Assembly (NCBI RefSeq): GCF_947499265.1
Contig: NZ_CANMNK010000004.1
Coordinates: forward strand, 124,001-188,000
DNA: 64,000 bases
Reading direction: 5' to 3'
Source of the DNA: an uncultured Roseobacter sp.
GTDB lineage: Bacteria > Pseudomonadota > Alphaproteobacteria > Rhodobacterales > Rhodobacteraceae
This document shows, piece by piece, positions 7,122 to 17,464 of this stretch. The position numbers and the translations under genes are program-made. The number at the start of each line of letters is the position of its first letter. The stretch's first letter is position 1. The notes under the pieces were generated by a model, which saw only the letters and a list, made by a program, of their open reading frames with translations, searched no databases and was not told the DNA's origin.

Positions 7122-8626
7122 GCCGCCCGAACATTCTCATCCTGATGGTGGATCAGCTGAACGGGACGCTCTTTCCCGATGGGCCGGCGGAGTGGTTGCA
7201 CGCGCCCAATCTAAAGAAACTGGCGGCGCGTTCGACGCGGTTCCGCAATGCCTACACCGCCTCGCCGCTCTGCGCGCCGGGGCGGGCGGCTTTCATGTCC
7301 GGGCAACTGCCCTCGGCCACCGGCGTTTACGACAACGCCGCGGAATTCCCATCGTCGGTGCCCACCTACGCCCACCACCTGCGCCGCGCTGGCTATCAGA
7401 CCTGTCTCTCCGGCAAGATGCATTTTGTTGGCCCCGACCAGTTGCACGGTTTTGAGGAGCGCCTGACAACCGATATCTACCCCGCCGATTTCGGCTGGAC
7501 GCCGGATTATCGCAAACCGGGTGAGCGCATCGACTGGTGGTATCACAACATGGGGTCCGTGACGGGCGCCGGTGTGGCCGAGATTTCCAATCAGATGGAA
7601 TACGACGATGAGGTCGCGTTCAACGCCTCGCGCAAGCTTTATGATCTGTCGCGGGGCGCGGATGATCGCCCGTGGTGCCTGACGGTCAGCTTTACCCATC
7701 CGCATGATCCTTACGTGGCGCGCAAGAAATACTGGGACCTCTATGAAGATTGCGACCACCTGCTGCCCGAGGTGCCCGCCTTCGACTACGACGACCAGGA
7801 CCCGCACAGCAAGCGCATTTTCGACGCAAATGACTGGCGCAGTTTTGACATCAGCGAAGAGGATATTCGCCGGTCCCGCCAGGCCTATTTCGCCAACATC
7901 AGCTATCTCGATGACAAGATCGGTGAGATCCTGCAGACCCTCGAAGACACCCGGCAGGAGGCCATCATCCTCTTTGTCTCTGACCATGGTGACATGCTGG
8001 GTGAGCGCGGGCTCTGGTTCAAAATGTCCTTTTTTGAAGGCTCTGCGCGCGTGCCTTTGATGATCGCAGCACCGCAAATGACACCCGGGCTGCAAACCAC
8101 GCCCGTCTCCAACATCGACGTCTGCCCGACGCTTTGTGACCTCGCTGGCGTCTCCATGGCGGAGGTGATGGACTGGACAACGGGCGTCTCACTGGTGCCC
8201 ATAGGGCAGGGGGTGGCGCGCACCGAACCGGTTGCGATGGAATATGCCGCTGAGGCTTCCTACGCGCCGATGGTGTCCCTGCGTTATGGCAAGTGGAAGT
8301 ACAACCGCTGTGTGCTGGACCCCGACCAGCTCTTTGATCTGGATGCCGATCCGCATGAATTGACCAATCTTGCCGAGGTGCTGGCCCATCAGGGAACCCT
8401 GGCACAGCTCAAGGCCAAGTCCGAGGCGCGCTGGGATCTCGAAAGCTTTGACGCAGATGTGCGCAAGAGCCAGGCGCGGCGCTGGGTTGTCTATGATGCG
8501 CTGCGGCAGGGTGGCTATTACCCCTGGGATTATCAGCCTCTGCGCGATGCGTCCGAGCAATATATGCGCAACCACATGGACCTGAACGTTCTGGAAGAGA
8601 CCAAGCGTTTCCCCCGTGGGGACTGA
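7118..8626 (+). CDS. betC: Choline-sulfatase BetC
   Basis: The 502-residue enzyme hydrolyses choline-O-sulfate to choline and sulfate. The formylglycine signature CAPGR places the catalytic cysteine at residue 52, within the type I sulfatase pattern C-x-P-x-R. Metal ligands appear in the N-terminal LMVDQLNG and in FVSDHGDMLGERGLWFK. The C-terminal segment with WVVYDALRQGGYYPWDYQPL is typical of choline-sulfatases (the choline_sulf_C region). No signal peptide is seen, so it acts in the cytoplasm. It overlaps betI at ATGA and feeds choline to BetA and BetB downstream. Confidence 0.95.
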   Translation: MSRPNILILMVDQLNGTLFPDGPAEWLHAPNLKKLAARSTRFRNAYTASPLCAPGRAAFMSGQLPSATGVYDNAAEFPSSVPTYAHHLRRAGYQTCLSGKMHFVGPDQLHGFEERLTTDIYPADFGWTPDYRKPGERIDWWYHNMGSVTGAGVAEISNQMEYDDEVAFNASRKLYDLSRGADDRPWCLTVSFTHPHDPYVARKKYWDLYEDCDHLLPEVPAFDYDDQDPHSKRIFDANDWRSFDISEEDIRRSRQAYFANISYLDDKIGEILQTLEDTRQEAIILFVSDHGDMLGERGLWFKMSFFEGSARVPLMIAAPQMTPGLQTTPVSNIDVCPTLCDLAGVSMAEVMDWTTGVSLVPIGQGVARTEPVAMEYAAEASYAPMVSLRYGKWKYNRCVLDPDQLFDLDADPHELTNLAEVLAHQGTLAQLKAKSEARWDLESFDADVRKSQARRWVVYDALRQGGYYPWDYQPLRDASEQYMRNHMDLNVLEETKRFPRGD

Positions 8627-8665
8627 CCCCCTTCATCCTCTTCATATTTGTCGCCGGAGGCCCAC

Positions 8666-10123
8666 ATGACCTATCCCACCCAACCCACCGCCAGCCATTT
8701 CATCAACGGGCAATATGTCGAAGACACGGGCGGCACCCCGATCGATGTGATCTACCCGGCAACGGGCGAGAAAATCGCGACCGTGCATGCGGCGACGCCT
8801 GCGTTGATTGAGCGCGCCATCGAAAGTGCGCAGGCCGCGCAGGCCGCTTGGGCCGCGATGACCGGCACGGAACGGGGTCGTATTCTGCGGCGCGCGGCGG
8901 ATATGATGCGCGCGCGCAACCATGATCTTTCGGTGCTGGAAACCTATGACACGGGCAAGCCCTATCAGGAAACCAGTGTGGCCGATGCCACCAGCGGGGC
9001 CGACGCGCTTGAATATTTCGGCGGCATGGCGGCGACCCTGACGGGGGAGCACATTCAACTGGGCGAAGATTGGGTCTACACCCGCCGCGAACCCCTGGGC
9101 CTTTGTGTGGGCATCGGCGCGTGGAACTATCCAACACAGATCGCGTGTTGGAAGGGTGCGCCGGCGCTGGCCTGCGGCAACACGATGATCTTCAAACCGT
9201 CCGAGACGACGCCGCTCTGCGCGCTGAAAGTTGCAGAGATCCTGCATGAAGCCGGACTGCCCGCAGGCGTTTATAATGTGTTGCAGGGGCTAGGTGAGGT
9301 TGGCAGCGCGCTGGTCACAGATCCGCGGGTGGACAAGGTGTCTCTGACGGGCTCAGTGCCCACGGGCCGCAAGGTCTACGCGGCAGCGGCGCAAGGCATC
9401 AAACATGTGACGATGGAGTTGGGGGGCAAATCCCCGATGATCGTTTTCGAAGATGCGGACATCGAAAATGCGGTCAGTGGCGCGATCCTGGGGAACTTCT
9501 ATTCCTCCGGTCAGGTCTGCTCGAACGGAACGCGCGTTTTTGTGCATGCAGACATCAAGGAGGCGTTCCTGGAGCGCTTGAGCGCCCGGCTGGATAAGGC
9601 CGTGATCGGCGATCCGATGCAGCCCGAGACCAGCTTTGGCCCGATGGTGTCGGAGCGGCAGATGAACATCGTGTTGGACTACATCGAAAAGGGGAAATCC
9701 GAAGGCGCGCGGTTGGTTTATGGCGGTGAACGCCTGGACCGCGAGGGTTTCTATCTGCAGCCCACGGTTTTTGCGGATGTGCAGGATGAGATGATCATCG
9801 CCCGCGAGGAAATCTTTGGTCCGGTGATGGCGGTGCTCGACTTCACAGATGAGGCGGAGGTGATGGCCCGTGCAAATGATACGGAGTTTGGTCTAGCGGC
9901 CGGTGTTTTCACCCGGGATCTGGCACGGGCGCACCGCGTGGCCGCGGGATTTGAGGCGGGCACCTGTTACATCAACACCTACAATGACGCACCGGTGGAG
10001 GCCCCCTTTGGGGGATCGAAAGCCTCAGGCGTCGGGCGGGAAAACTCCAAGGCCGCAATTGCATACTATAGCCAGTTGAAATCGGTTTACGTGCGCATGG
10101 GCGATCTGGAAGCCCCCTTCTGA
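8666..10123 (+). CDS. betB: Betaine-aldehyde dehydrogenase BetB
   Basis: This 485-residue NAD(P)-dependent aldehyde dehydrogenase oxidises betaine aldehyde to glycine betaine. The general base Glu lies at residue 251 (ELGGKSP) and the nucleophilic Cys at 285 ([13 protein letters not shown], the BetB-type context). The Rossmann loop [12 protein letters not shown] is present. The start at 8666 has GGAGG five bases ahead; a TTG at 8648 is in frame but unlikely. It follows betC after 39 bases and precedes betA by 86 bases, so all four bet genes form one unit. Confidence 0.95.
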   Translation: MTYPTQPTASHFINGQYVEDTGGTPIDVIYPATGEKIATVHAATPALIERAIESAQAAQAAWAAMTGTERGRILRRAADMMRARNHDLSVLETYDTGKPYQETSVADATSGADALEYFGGMAATLTGEHIQLGEDWVYTRREPLGLCVGIGAWNYPTQIACWKGAPALACGNTMIFKPSETTPLCALKVAEILHEAGLPAGVYNVLQGLGEVGSALVTDPRVDKVSLTGSVPTGRKVYAAAAQGIKHVTMELGGKSPMIVFEDADIENAVSGAILGNFYSSGQVCSNGTRVFVHADIKEAFLERLSARLDKAVIGDPMQPETSFGPMVSERQMNIVLDYIEKGKSEGARLVYGGERLDREGFYLQPTVFADVQDEMIIAREEIFGPVMAVLDFTDEAEVMARANDTEFGLAAGVFTRDLARAHRVAAGFEAGTCYINTYNDAPVEAPFGGSKASGVGRENSKAAIAYYSQLKSVYVRMGDLEAPF

Positions 10124-10209
10124 ACAGATGTGATCCAAAGGAGCGCTGACGCGCACGCCATGATTTACGCGCGTGCCGCGCGGCGCATTCCAGACAAGTG
10201 AGACGAGTT

Positions 10210-11868
10210 ATGCAAGCAGATTTTGTAATTGTGGGCGCGGGAAGCGCGGGCTGCGCGATGGCGTACCGGCTGGCCGAGGCCGGATCCTCCGTGATCGTCA
10301 TTGAGCACGGTGGTACCGATGTGGGGCCATTCATCCAGATGCCAGCGGCGCTGTCCTATCCGATGAACATGAAGCGGTATGACTGGGGGTTTTCATCGGA
10401 GCCTGAACCGCATTTGAACAACCGCCGTCTTGCCTGTCCACGCGGCAAGGTGATCGGGGGATCCTCCAGCATCAACGGCATGGTCTATGTGCGTGGCCAT
10501 GCGATGGATTTTGACCATTGGGCGGAGCAGGGCGCAGACGGCTGGGCCTATGCGGATGTGCTGCCCTATTACAAGCGCCTGGAGAGCTGGCATGATGGTG
10601 GCCATGGTGGTGATCCTGCGTGGCGCGGGACGGATGGCCCGCTGCATGTTAGCCGGGGCCCGCGCAAGAACCCGCTTTACCAGGCTTTCGTGAATGCCGG
10701 GCGTCAGGCTGGGTATGAGGCGACCGACGACTACAATGGCGAGAAGCAAGAAGGTTTCGGACCGATGGAGCAGACGGTCTGGGAGGGTCGGCGGTGGTCC
10801 GCGGCCAACGCTTACTTGCGTCCGGCACTGAAACGCGAAAATTGTGAACTAATCAACGGGTTGGCGCAGCGTATCGTGATTGAAGAGGGCCGCGCCACTG
10901 GCGTGGAAATCCGCCGGGGCGGTCGTGTGGAGATTGTCACGGCGCGCCGCGAAGTGGTTCTGGCAGCCTCTTCCATCAACTCGCCCAAACTGCTGATGTT
11001 GTCAGGCATCGGACCCGCAGCGCATCTGGCGGAACATGGGATCGAGATTGCCGCAAATCGCCCAGGCGTCGGGCAGAACCTGCAGGACCATCTGGAGCTT
11101 TACCTGCAGATGGCGGCCAGCCAGCCGATCACGCTTTACAAGCACTGGAACCTGATCTCTAAGGCGATGATCGGGGCGCAATGGCTCTTTACCAAAACCG
11201 GTATGGGGGCGTCGAACCAGTTTGAAAGCACCGCTTTCATTCGCTCACAGCCGGGTGTGCCCTATCCGGACATTCAATACCATTTCCTGCCCATTGCGGT
11301 GCGCTATGACGGCAAGGTGGCGGCGGAAGGTCACGGGTTTCAGGCGCATGTGGGGCCGATGCGTTCGCCCTCTCGGGGGGCCGTTTCGCTGGCATCGAAT
11401 GATCCCGCCGCGGCGCCGAAAATCTTCTTCAACTACATGTCCACGGAGGAAGATTGGGTCGATTTCAGGCGCTGCATCCGTCTGACCCGCGAGATTTTCG
11501 CGCAGGATGCTTTCAAGCCCTTTGTCAAAAGTGAGATCCAACCGGGCCAAGCGGTGCAGACGGATGATGAGCTCGACGCCTTCATCAAAGAACATGCGGA
11601 GAGCGCCTATCACCCCTGTGGCACCTGCCGCATGGGCCGCGCGGATGATCCCAATGCCGTGGTCGATCCGGAGGCGCGGGTGATTGGTGTTGACGGGTTA
11701 CGCGTCGCCGACAGCAGTATTTTCCCGCGCATCACCAATGGTAACCTGAACGCGCCGTCGATCATGGTTGGCGAAAAGGTTTCTGATCATTTGCTGGGCC
11801 GCGATCCGTTGGCGCGCTCCAATGACGTGCCCTGGGTGCATCCGGCCTGGGCGACCTCGCAACGTTAA
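10210..11868 (+). CDS. betA: Choline dehydrogenase BetA
   Basis: The 552-residue GMC-family flavoenzyme oxidises choline to betaine aldehyde, probably at the inner membrane face. The FAD-binding [15 protein letters not shown] motif lies at residues 9-23, the GMC signature [15 protein letters not shown] near residue 83, and the C-terminal active-site region HPCGTCRMG and [15 protein letters not shown] follows. The start [11 protein letters not shown] matches BetA proteins; a weak purine stretch (GAGACGAG) precedes it. It is last in the bet operon. Confidence 0.95.
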   Translation: MQADFVIVGAGSAGCAMAYRLAEAGSSVIVIEHGGTDVGPFIQMPAALSYPMNMKRYDWGFSSEPEPHLNNRRLACPRGKVIGGSSSINGMVYVRGHAMDFDHWAEQGADGWAYADVLPYYKRLESWHDGGHGGDPAWRGTDGPLHVSRGPRKNPLYQAFVNAGRQAGYEATDDYNGEKQEGFGPMEQTVWEGRRWSAANAYLRPALKRENCELINGLAQRIVIEEGRATGVEIRRGGRVEIVTARREVVLAASSINSPKLLMLSGIGPAAHLAEHGIEIAANRPGVGQNLQDHLELYLQMAASQPITLYKHWNLISKAMIGAQWLFTKTGMGASNQFESTAFIRSQPGVPYPDIQYHFLPIAVRYDGKVAAEGHGFQAHVGPMRSPSRGAVSLASNDPAAAPKIFFNYMSTEEDWVDFRRCIRLTREIFAQDAFKPFVKSEIQPGQAVQTDDELDAFIKEHAESAYHPCGTCRMGRADDPNAVVDPEARVIGVDGLRVADSSIFPRITNGNLNAPSIMVGEKVSDHLLGRDPLARSNDVPWVHPAWATSQR

Positions 11869-11933
11869 CCTCTTGGTAACCTTGGTTAACAATTTCGCTT
11901 GTGTGGTCCGATGGATCAGGCCATATCGCGGGC

Positions 11934-12599
11934 ATGCGAGTATTCATGTTTTGTTTATGGGCGGCAGCGCTTGCCCTGCCCAATGTTTCGTTTGCAGCGC
12001 CCGGCTTGTCCGGAACGGTGCGTGTGATTGACGGTGATACCCTTGATGTGGGTGGGGCGCGTGTCAGGCTCTTTGGTATCGACGCGCCAGAGGCGGATCA
12101 GATGTGTACCACGGAGCAGGGACAGTCCTGGGCCTGTGGCGCCTGGGTGAGCGATCAGGTCATCACACTTTTTGCTGGCAGACAGGCGCACTGCGTCCCA
12201 GTGGACACGGACCGCTATGGCCGCATCGTTGCGCAGTGCGAGGTCCGGGGGCGGGATATGGGCGAGGCCATTGTGAGCGCTGGTCTGGCTTTCGCCTATC
12301 GCAAGTATTCGGACCGCTATGTCTTTGCCGAAAAAGGAGCTGCTGTGCGCGATGTCGGCCTACACGCGAGCCGCGTGCAAAACCCGTCGCAGTTTCGCCA
12401 GACCCGTGCGGTGGGGCGGATCCCACCTGATCGCAATTGCAAGATCAAAGGCAACATTTCCAGCAAGGGCACGCGCATTTTTCATGTGCCCGGTCAGCTG
12501 TATTATGAGCGCACGGGGATACGCCCCGAAACAGGCGAACGCTGGTTTTGCACGATATCAGACGCGCAATCCGCGGGTTGGCGCGCGGCCAAGCGTTAG
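11934..12599 (+). CDS. Secreted thermonuclease-family (SNase) protein
   Basis: The 221-residue protein starts with a signal peptide (hydrophobic CLWAAALALPNVSFA, cleavage near residue 21) and then the staphylococcal-nuclease fold: VIDGDTLDVGGARVRLFGID and APEADQ, RYGRIVAQC and GLAFAYRKYS. It would cut nucleic acids in the periplasm or outside. The C-terminal part with RNCKIKGNIS, GTRIFHVPGQ and YERTGI is the excalibur-free extension common in rhodobacteral SNase proteins. Its stop TAG overlaps the stop of the convergent regulator gene (TTAG). Confidence 0.88.
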   Translation: MRVFMFCLWAAALALPNVSFAAPGLSGTVRVIDGDTLDVGGARVRLFGIDAPEADQMCTTEQGQSWACGAWVSDQVITLFAGRQAHCVPVDTDRYGRIVAQCEVRGRDMGEAIVSAGLAFAYRKYSDRYVFAEKGAAVRDVGLHASRVQNPSQFRQTRAVGRIPPDRNCKIKGNISSKGTRIFHVPGQLYYERTGIRPETGERWFCTISDAQSAGWRAAKR

Positions 12600-13996
12600 T
12601 CCACCTGATAGGGCAGGAGGTCACGCAGGTTCGGGTCGACACGCAGTTTGCGCTCCAAAGGCGGGACCGCCCGTTGATGGCAATTGGCGCGCTCGCAAAT
12701 GCGACATGAAATGCCAATCGGCTCAAAGGCCCCATCGCGGCCCAGGTCCATGCCATCGGCGTAAACCAGATCGCGCGCATGCCGCACTTCGCACCCCAGT
12801 GCAATCGCGTAGCGCCGCACCGGGGCCCCGAAACGGCCAGCGGGTTTTGAGACGTCACGCGCCAGATTGATGTAGCGTACCCCATCGGGTGTTTCCGCCA
12901 GCTGGCGCAAAAACCGGCCGGGCAGCTCAAAGGCGCGGTGCACATTCCACAAAGGGCATGCGCCCCCGAAACGGGCAAATTGCAGGCGGGTGGCAGAATG
13001 GCGTTTGGTGATGGTTCCGGCCTGATCGACGCGCACAAAGAAAAACGGGATGCCCTTTGCGCCGGGGCGTTGCAGGGTCGAGAGCCGGTGCGCAACCTGT
13101 TCGATTGACGCGCCGAAGTGTCCGGCCAGGGCTTCTACGTCATGTCGGCAGGCGCGGGCCTCTTGTTGAAAGGCGCCATAGGGCATGAGGGCGGCCCCGG
13201 CGAAGTAATTGGCCAGGCCAATCTTTGCGATGGCGCGTGCTTCTGCGGTGTGGAACCGCGCCAGATCAAGCGTTGCCTCCAACAGGGCCTCCTGCTTGAC
13301 CAGTGCGACTTGCAATAGCAATTGAAAGGTCTGGCTTTCCGGCGGCGCGCGGCGCGACAGGGTGAGGGTCTTCGTGTCTGGATCCAGCCTTCGCAATTTG
13401 TCGGTATCCGCAAAATCCACCGTCACTCCGCTGTTGCCCAAAGCGGAAACTGCGGCGACACGGATGTTGCGGTGGCCGCCTTCCTTATTGGCAAAGTGTT
13501 CCGCCGCACGATCCACCGCGTCGATGTAGTTGTCGCAGTAGTGAAAGAAGTCGCGCACTTCCTCCCAGGGGCTGGGGGTTGCGCGCGCGTCTTCTCGGCC
13601 AAGCGCCTCGTCCAGGGACGCAAGACGTTCCTGCATTTGCCGGTAGCTGCGGTGCAGTTCCAGAAAGGCATGGGCAAAGGCCGGTGCGTTTGAGGCCGCC
13701 AATCGCAAATCGGCGATGGGGGGCAGCGCGTCGGCAAAGAGCGGATCGGCCATGGCCTCGCGCATATCGCTGACCAGACGCTCACTGTCACCCGCGCTCA
13801 ATTCAGTCACGTCGAGCCCGAATTCCTGCGCCAGCGCCAGCACAACCGTTGTCGAAACCGGGCGGTTGTTGTTTTCCATCTGGTTGAGATAAGGCAGGGA
13901 CACGCCAAGCTTGGCCGCGAAATCCTTTTGCGTATGACCCAACCGGGTACGTAATTCGCGCAGTTTCGCCCCGGCATAGAGTTTTTGTGTGGCCAT
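12596..13996 (-). CDS. pccR: XRE-family regulator of propionyl-CoA metabolism, PccR/ScfR type
   Basis: The 466-residue protein has an N-terminal XRE HTH (LRELRTRLGHTQKDFAAKLG with SLPYLNQMENNNR) at residues 10-52, an IrrE/DUF955-like central part and a C-terminal DUF2083-type region with cysteines (GCEVRH, GISCRICERANCHQRAVPP). This layout is that of the short-chain fatty acyl regulators such as PccR of Rhodobacter sphaeroides, which activates pccB in response to propionyl-CoA. TTTGCAAA-like boxes lie just upstream of this gene and of pccB. I use the start at 13996 (MATQKLYAGAKLRELR); the longer frame to 14071 would run over the boxes. Confidence 0.88.
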   Translation of the reverse strand: MATQKLYAGAKLRELRTRLGHTQKDFAAKLGVSLPYLNQMENNNRPVSTTVVLALAQEFGLDVTELSAGDSERLVSDMREAMADPLFADALPPIADLRLAASNAPAFAHAFLELHRSYRQMQERLASLDEALGREDARATPSPWEEVRDFFHYCDNYIDAVDRAAEHFANKEGGHRNIRVAAVSALGNSGVTVDFADTDKLRRLDPDTKTLTLSRRAPPESQTFQLLLQVALVKQEALLEATLDLARFHTAEARAIAKIGLANYFAGAALMPYGAFQQEARACRHDVEALAGHFGASIEQVAHRLSTLQRPGAKGIPFFFVRVDQAGTITKRHSATRLQFARFGGACPLWNVHRAFELPGRFLRQLAETPDGVRYINLARDVSKPAGRFGAPVRRYAIALGCEVRHARDLVYADGMDLGRDGAFEPIGISCRICERANCHQRAVPPLERKLRVDPNLRDLLPYQVD

Positions 13997-14019
13997 CCCC
14001 CGCGCCCTTTCCAGGTTGC

Positions 14020-14058
14020 TTTGCAACTTTGCAGATTCGCAAACGCTATCTTTGCAAA
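14020..14058. promoter_or_regulatory. Cluster of TTTGCAAA-type boxes upstream of pccR
   Basis: TTTGCAAC (14020-14027), TTTGCAGA (14028-14035) and TTCGCAAA (14036-14043) are contiguous, and a perfect TTTGCAAA lies at 14051-14058. The published PccR site is built of TTTGCAAA units. The place, 24-62 bases before the start codon, points to autoregulation. Confidence 0.6.
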
Positions 14059-14109
14059 CCCGCTGGGGCAAGGTGCCGGGTCTTGGTTAACGCGGTCCTA
14101 ACGTCCCTG

Positions 14110-15339
14110 TCAGATGGTGGGGTTTTGCAAGGCAATCCGACGTTCGCGCCGGTAGACCATCAAAATCGAGACCACGGCGGCAGTGGAGGTCGCCAGCATG
14201 ATATAAAGCAGCGGAAAGGCGCCCGTCGCTTCGCTGAGCGAGGCGCCTGCCAGCACGCTGAGCGCGGCGCCACCGCCAATCATGATCGCGCCCCCAAGTC
14301 CCGATGCAGAGCCCGCCAGATGCGGGCGCACCGAGAGCATGCCAGCCGTTGCATTCGGGATCACAAGGCCATTGCCCAACCCGACGAATGTCATCAGGCC
14401 AAAGAAACTGAACGCGGATCCGTGTCCCGCGACAAAAATCAGCAGCGACAGCAGCACACCGCTGGCGTTGATCAGGCTGCCAATGAGCACCAGCTTGTTG
14501 ATGCCGACGCGTTGCGCCAGCATGCCGGTGGCCATGTTGCCAAAGAAATAGCCCAGTGCCGGTGCGCCGAAGTAGATGCCGACCCAGAAGGGGGACATGC
14601 CGAAGACAACGGATCCGACGAAGGGGCCCCCGCCGAGATAGGCAAAAAACGCGCCAGAACAGAACCCGGCCGCCAGCGAGTAGCCCCAAAACCGGGGCGA
14701 AACGAGGAGGGCCGGATATTCAGCGAATTGCTGCGGCAGCGTCTTGCCGCTCTTGCGCGCGGTTTCACCCTGGTCGGCCCAGGCCAGCCAGAGGGTCATT
14801 GCGCCGAGCACGAAAAGCGCCCAGAAATTCGCGTGCCAGCCAAAAAGCTCATCCAGCACCCCCCCCAGCATCGGGCTGATCATCGGGACGACTGCCATGC
14901 CCATGGTGACATATCCGATCATCGAAGCCGCCTGATCCTGATCGAACATATCGCGGACTGCGGCGCGGCTCAGCACCATGGCGCTGGCCACGACCGCCTG
15001 ACAGACCCGGAACGCCAGGAAAATCTCTGCTGTGGGTGCAAAGATGCAGCCCACTGTCGCGACCAAAAAGATGACCAATCCCCATAGAACAATTGGACGT
15101 CGTCCGTATTTGTCCGAAATTGGTCCAATCAGGATTTGCAGCCCCGCGCTGACCCCGAGATAGAGGCCAACAGAGAGCTGCATCAATCCGTAGTCGGCCT
15201 GGAAATACTCGGTCATATTGGGCAGACTGGGCAAGAACATGTTCATGACCATCGCCGACATGCCAGCAAGCAGGATCAGCGTCACGATATGTGGGGGTGT
15301 CGTGCGATCCAGAAATCGAATGACCGGAGGGTTTTGCAT
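14110..15339 (-). CDS. Bcr/CflA-family MFS drug exporter
   Basis: The 409-residue inner-membrane protein shows 12 hydrophobic helices, the MFS motif A in GPISDKYGRRPIVLWG between helices 2 and 3, and the family's early MNMFLPSLPNMTEYF segment and RVCQAVVASAMVLSRA block. It probably exports small drugs or metabolites. The start MQNPPVIRFLDR at 15339 is preferred over the longer frame to 15417, which would overlap the control boxes. It is divergent from pccB, so the TTTGCAAA boxes at 15403-15458 might also affect it. Confidence 0.88.
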   Translation of the reverse strand: MQNPPVIRFLDRTTPPHIVTLILLAGMSAMVMNMFLPSLPNMTEYFQADYGLMQLSVGLYLGVSAGLQILIGPISDKYGRRPIVLWGLVIFLVATVGCIFAPTAEIFLAFRVCQAVVASAMVLSRAAVRDMFDQDQAASMIGYVTMGMAVVPMISPMLGGVLDELFGWHANFWALFVLGAMTLWLAWADQGETARKSGKTLPQQFAEYPALLVSPRFWGYSLAAGFCSGAFFAYLGGGPFVGSVVFGMSPFWVGIYFGAPALGYFFGNMATGMLAQRVGINKLVLIGSLINASGVLLSLLIFVAGHGSAFSFFGLMTFVGLGNGLVIPNATAGMLSVRPHLAGSASGLGGAIMIGGGAALSVLAGASLSEATGAFPLLYIMLATSTAAVVSILMVYRRERRIALQNPTI

Positions 15340-15402
15340 CCCCGAGAAGTAAGTGCTTGCCGCCTTGTTGTCCACGCATAGCCGGTATGCGCTGACTGCA
15401 AT

Positions 15403-15458
15403 TTTGCAGTTTTGCAATTTGCGACTGCTTTACTGAAAAGAGTTTGCAAATTTGCGAG
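15403..15458. promoter_or_regulatory. TTTGCAAA-type boxes upstream of pccB (likely PccR sites)
   Basis: Head-to-tail units are seen: TTTGCAGT (15403-15410), TTTGCAAT (15411-15418) and TTTGCGAC (15418-15425), then after a gap TTTGCAAA (15443-15450) and TTTGCGAG (15451-15458). They lie between the divergent MFS gene and pccB, 63-118 bases before the pccB ATG. PccR of R. sphaeroides is known to bind TTTGCAAA pairs ahead of pccB. Confidence 0.65.
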
Positions 15459-15520
15459 ATTCCCCTTCGATCCGACGCAACATAACGATATGGTCGCGCA
15501 AAATTACCAATGGGGTCACC

Positions 15521-17053
15521 ATGAAAGATATTCTGCAGCAGCTGGAAGAACGCCGTGAAACCGCCCGCATGGGCGGCGGTCAGAAACGGATCGATGCCCA
15601 ACATGGTCGTGGCAAGCTCACTGCCCGGGAACGCGTGACCCTGCTGTTGGACGAAGGCAGCTTCGAAGAATTCGATATGTTCGTGACCCACCGCTGCACC
15701 GACTTTGACATGGAACAGCAAAAACCTGCGGGTGATGGGGTTGTCGCTGGATGGGGCACGATCAACGGGCGTCTGGTCTATGTGTTCAGCCAGGATTTCA
15801 CCGTGCTGGGCGGATCGGTCTCTGAAACCCACGCTCGCAAGATCTGCAAGATCATGGATATGGCGGTGCAAAACGGTGCACCGGTGATCGGGATCAACGA
15901 TTCAGGCGGTGCCCGCATTCAGGAAGGCGTGGATTCACTTGCTGGATATGGCGAGGTGTTCCAGCGCAACATCACGGCCTCCGGCGTGGTGCCGCAGATC
16001 AGCGTGATCATGGGCCCCTGTGCCGGTGGCGCTGTTTACTCCCCGGCAATGACCGATTTCATCTTCATGGTGAAAGACAGCTCTTACATGTTCGTGACCG
16101 GCCCGGATGTGGTCAAAACCGTGACCAACGAACAGGTCAGCGCGGAGGAGTTGGGCGGGGCAACAACGCATACCCGTAAAAGCTCCGTGGCAGATGCCGC
16201 CTTCGAAAATGATGTCGAAGCGCTGGCCGAAGTGCGCCGCCTGGTGGATTTCCTGCCCGCGAACAATCGTGAAAGGCCGCCCGTGCGCCCGTTCTTTGAC
16301 GACCCGAACCGGGTGGAATCCTCCCTGGATACCTTGGTGCCGGAAAACCCGAACACGCCTTACGACATGAAGGAGTTGATCCTCAAGCTGGCGGATGAGG
16401 GCGATTTCTACGAAATTCAGGAAGATTTTGCCAAGAACATCATCACCGGCTTCATCCGCCTTGAGGGGCGCACGGTGGGTGTGGTGGCCAACCAGCCGAT
16501 GGTATTGGCCGGGTGTCTGGATATTGACAGCTCGCGCAAGGCGGCGCGGTTTGTGCGCTTTTGCGACGCTTTTGAGATCCCACTGCTGACGCTGATCGAC
16601 GTGCCGGGGTTCCTGCCCGGTACCAGCCAGGAATATGGCGGTGTCATCAAGCACGGGGCGAAACTGCTCTTTGCCTATGGTGAGGCGACTGTGCCGATGG
16701 TCACGGTGATCACGCGCAAGGCCTATGGTGGTGCCTATGTGGTGATGTCGTCCAAGCATCTGCGCGCTGATTTCAACTATGCCTGGCCCACGGCCGAGGT
16801 GGCGGTGATGGGGGCCAAGGGCGCCACGGAAATCATCCACCGTGCCGATCTAGGCGATGCCGACAAGATCGCCAAACACACCGCGGATTACGAAGACCGC
16901 TTCGCCAATCCCTTTGTGGCGGCGGAACGTGGGTTCGTGGACGAGGTGATCATGCCGCGCACCACCCGCAAACGGATCGCCCGTGCTTTTGCCTCCCTGC
17001 GCAACAAGCAGGCGCAGATGCCGTGGAAAAAGCACAACAACATCCCGCTTTAG
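15521..17053 (+). CDS. pccB: Propionyl-CoA carboxylase beta subunit (carboxyltransferase)
   Basis: The 510-residue carboxyltransferase moves CO2 from biotin to propionyl-CoA to give methylmalonyl-CoA, together with PccA. It carries the family start [20 protein letters not shown], the acyl-CoA binding part ([19 protein letters not shown]) and the carboxybiotin half ([21 protein letters not shown] and [12 protein letters not shown]). Length fits the family. I place the start at 15521 and not at 15452, where the frame would run into the regulatory boxes. It opens the propionate cluster and is the likely PccR target. Confidence 0.95.
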   Translation: MKDILQQLEERRETARMGGGQKRIDAQHGRGKLTARERVTLLLDEGSFEEFDMFVTHRCTDFDMEQQKPAGDGVVAGWGTINGRLVYVFSQDFTVLGGSVSETHARKICKIMDMAVQNGAPVIGINDSGGARIQEGVDSLAGYGEVFQRNITASGVVPQISVIMGPCAGGAVYSPAMTDFIFMVKDSSYMFVTGPDVVKTVTNEQVSAEELGGATTHTRKSSVADAAFENDVEALAEVRRLVDFLPANNRERPPVRPFFDDPNRVESSLDTLVPENPNTPYDMKELILKLADEGDFYEIQEDFAKNIITGFIRLEGRTVGVVANQPMVLAGCLDIDSSRKAARFVRFCDAFEIPLLTLIDVPGFLPGTSQEYGGVIKHGAKLLFAYGEATVPMVTVITRKAYGGAYVVMSSKHLRADFNYAWPTAEVAVMGAKGATEIIHRADLGDADKIAKHTADYEDRFANPFVAAERGFVDEVIMPRTTRKRIARAFASLRNKQAQMPWKKHNNIPL

Positions 17054-17065
17054 GCGACGCCGGTA

Positions 17066-17464
17066 ATGCCCGTTTTTCATAACATTGACGATGCCCCGAC
17101 ACATGTTGCGCCCTTTTCGCATGCGGTGGAGGCGGGCGGTTGGGTGATGCTGACCGGGCAGATGCCCACGGTGCCGGGGGCGCCGGACGCGCCGTTGATT
17201 GATGGGATCGAGGCGCAGACGCGGCAAGTAATGGAAAACCTGAAAACGGTGCTCGCAGGCGTGGCACTTGATCTGAGCGATGTGGTGCAATGTCGGTGCT
17301 ATCTGACCGAATTCGAGCGGGACTATGATATTTTCAACAGCGCCTACAAAAGCTACTTCCCGGCGGATCGCCTGCCAGCCCGCACGACCATTGGCGTGAC
17401 GGCATTGGCGGTAGGGGCGTTGGTCGAGATCGATTGCCTGGCCCGACGAAGGGGTGCGGAATGA
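17066..17464 (+). CDS. RidA-family (YjgF/UK114) protein
   Basis: The 132-residue protein has the RidA fold signatures: FSHAVEAGGWVMLTGQMP, TRQVMENLKTVLAGVALDLSDVV in two parts, and the C-terminal RTTIGVTALAVGALVEIDCLA, where the Arg near residue 111 is the catalytic arginine of imine deaminases. It likely hydrolyses reactive enamine/imine products in the cytoplasm. It follows pccB by 12 bases and overlaps the cupin gene by ATGA, so it is part of the pcc transcript. Confidence 0.9.
   Translation: MPVFHNIDDAPTHVAPFSHAVEAGGWVMLTGQMPTVPGAPDAPLIDGIEAQTRQVMENLKTVLAGVALDLSDVVQCRCYLTEFERDYDIFNSAYKSYFPADRLPARTTIGVTALAVGALVEIDCLARRRGAE

Noticed and set aside
13987-15087. Plus-strand frame of 366 residues
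   Set aside because: Antisense shadow of the MFS gene with a His/Arg/Gln-rich composition and no domain.
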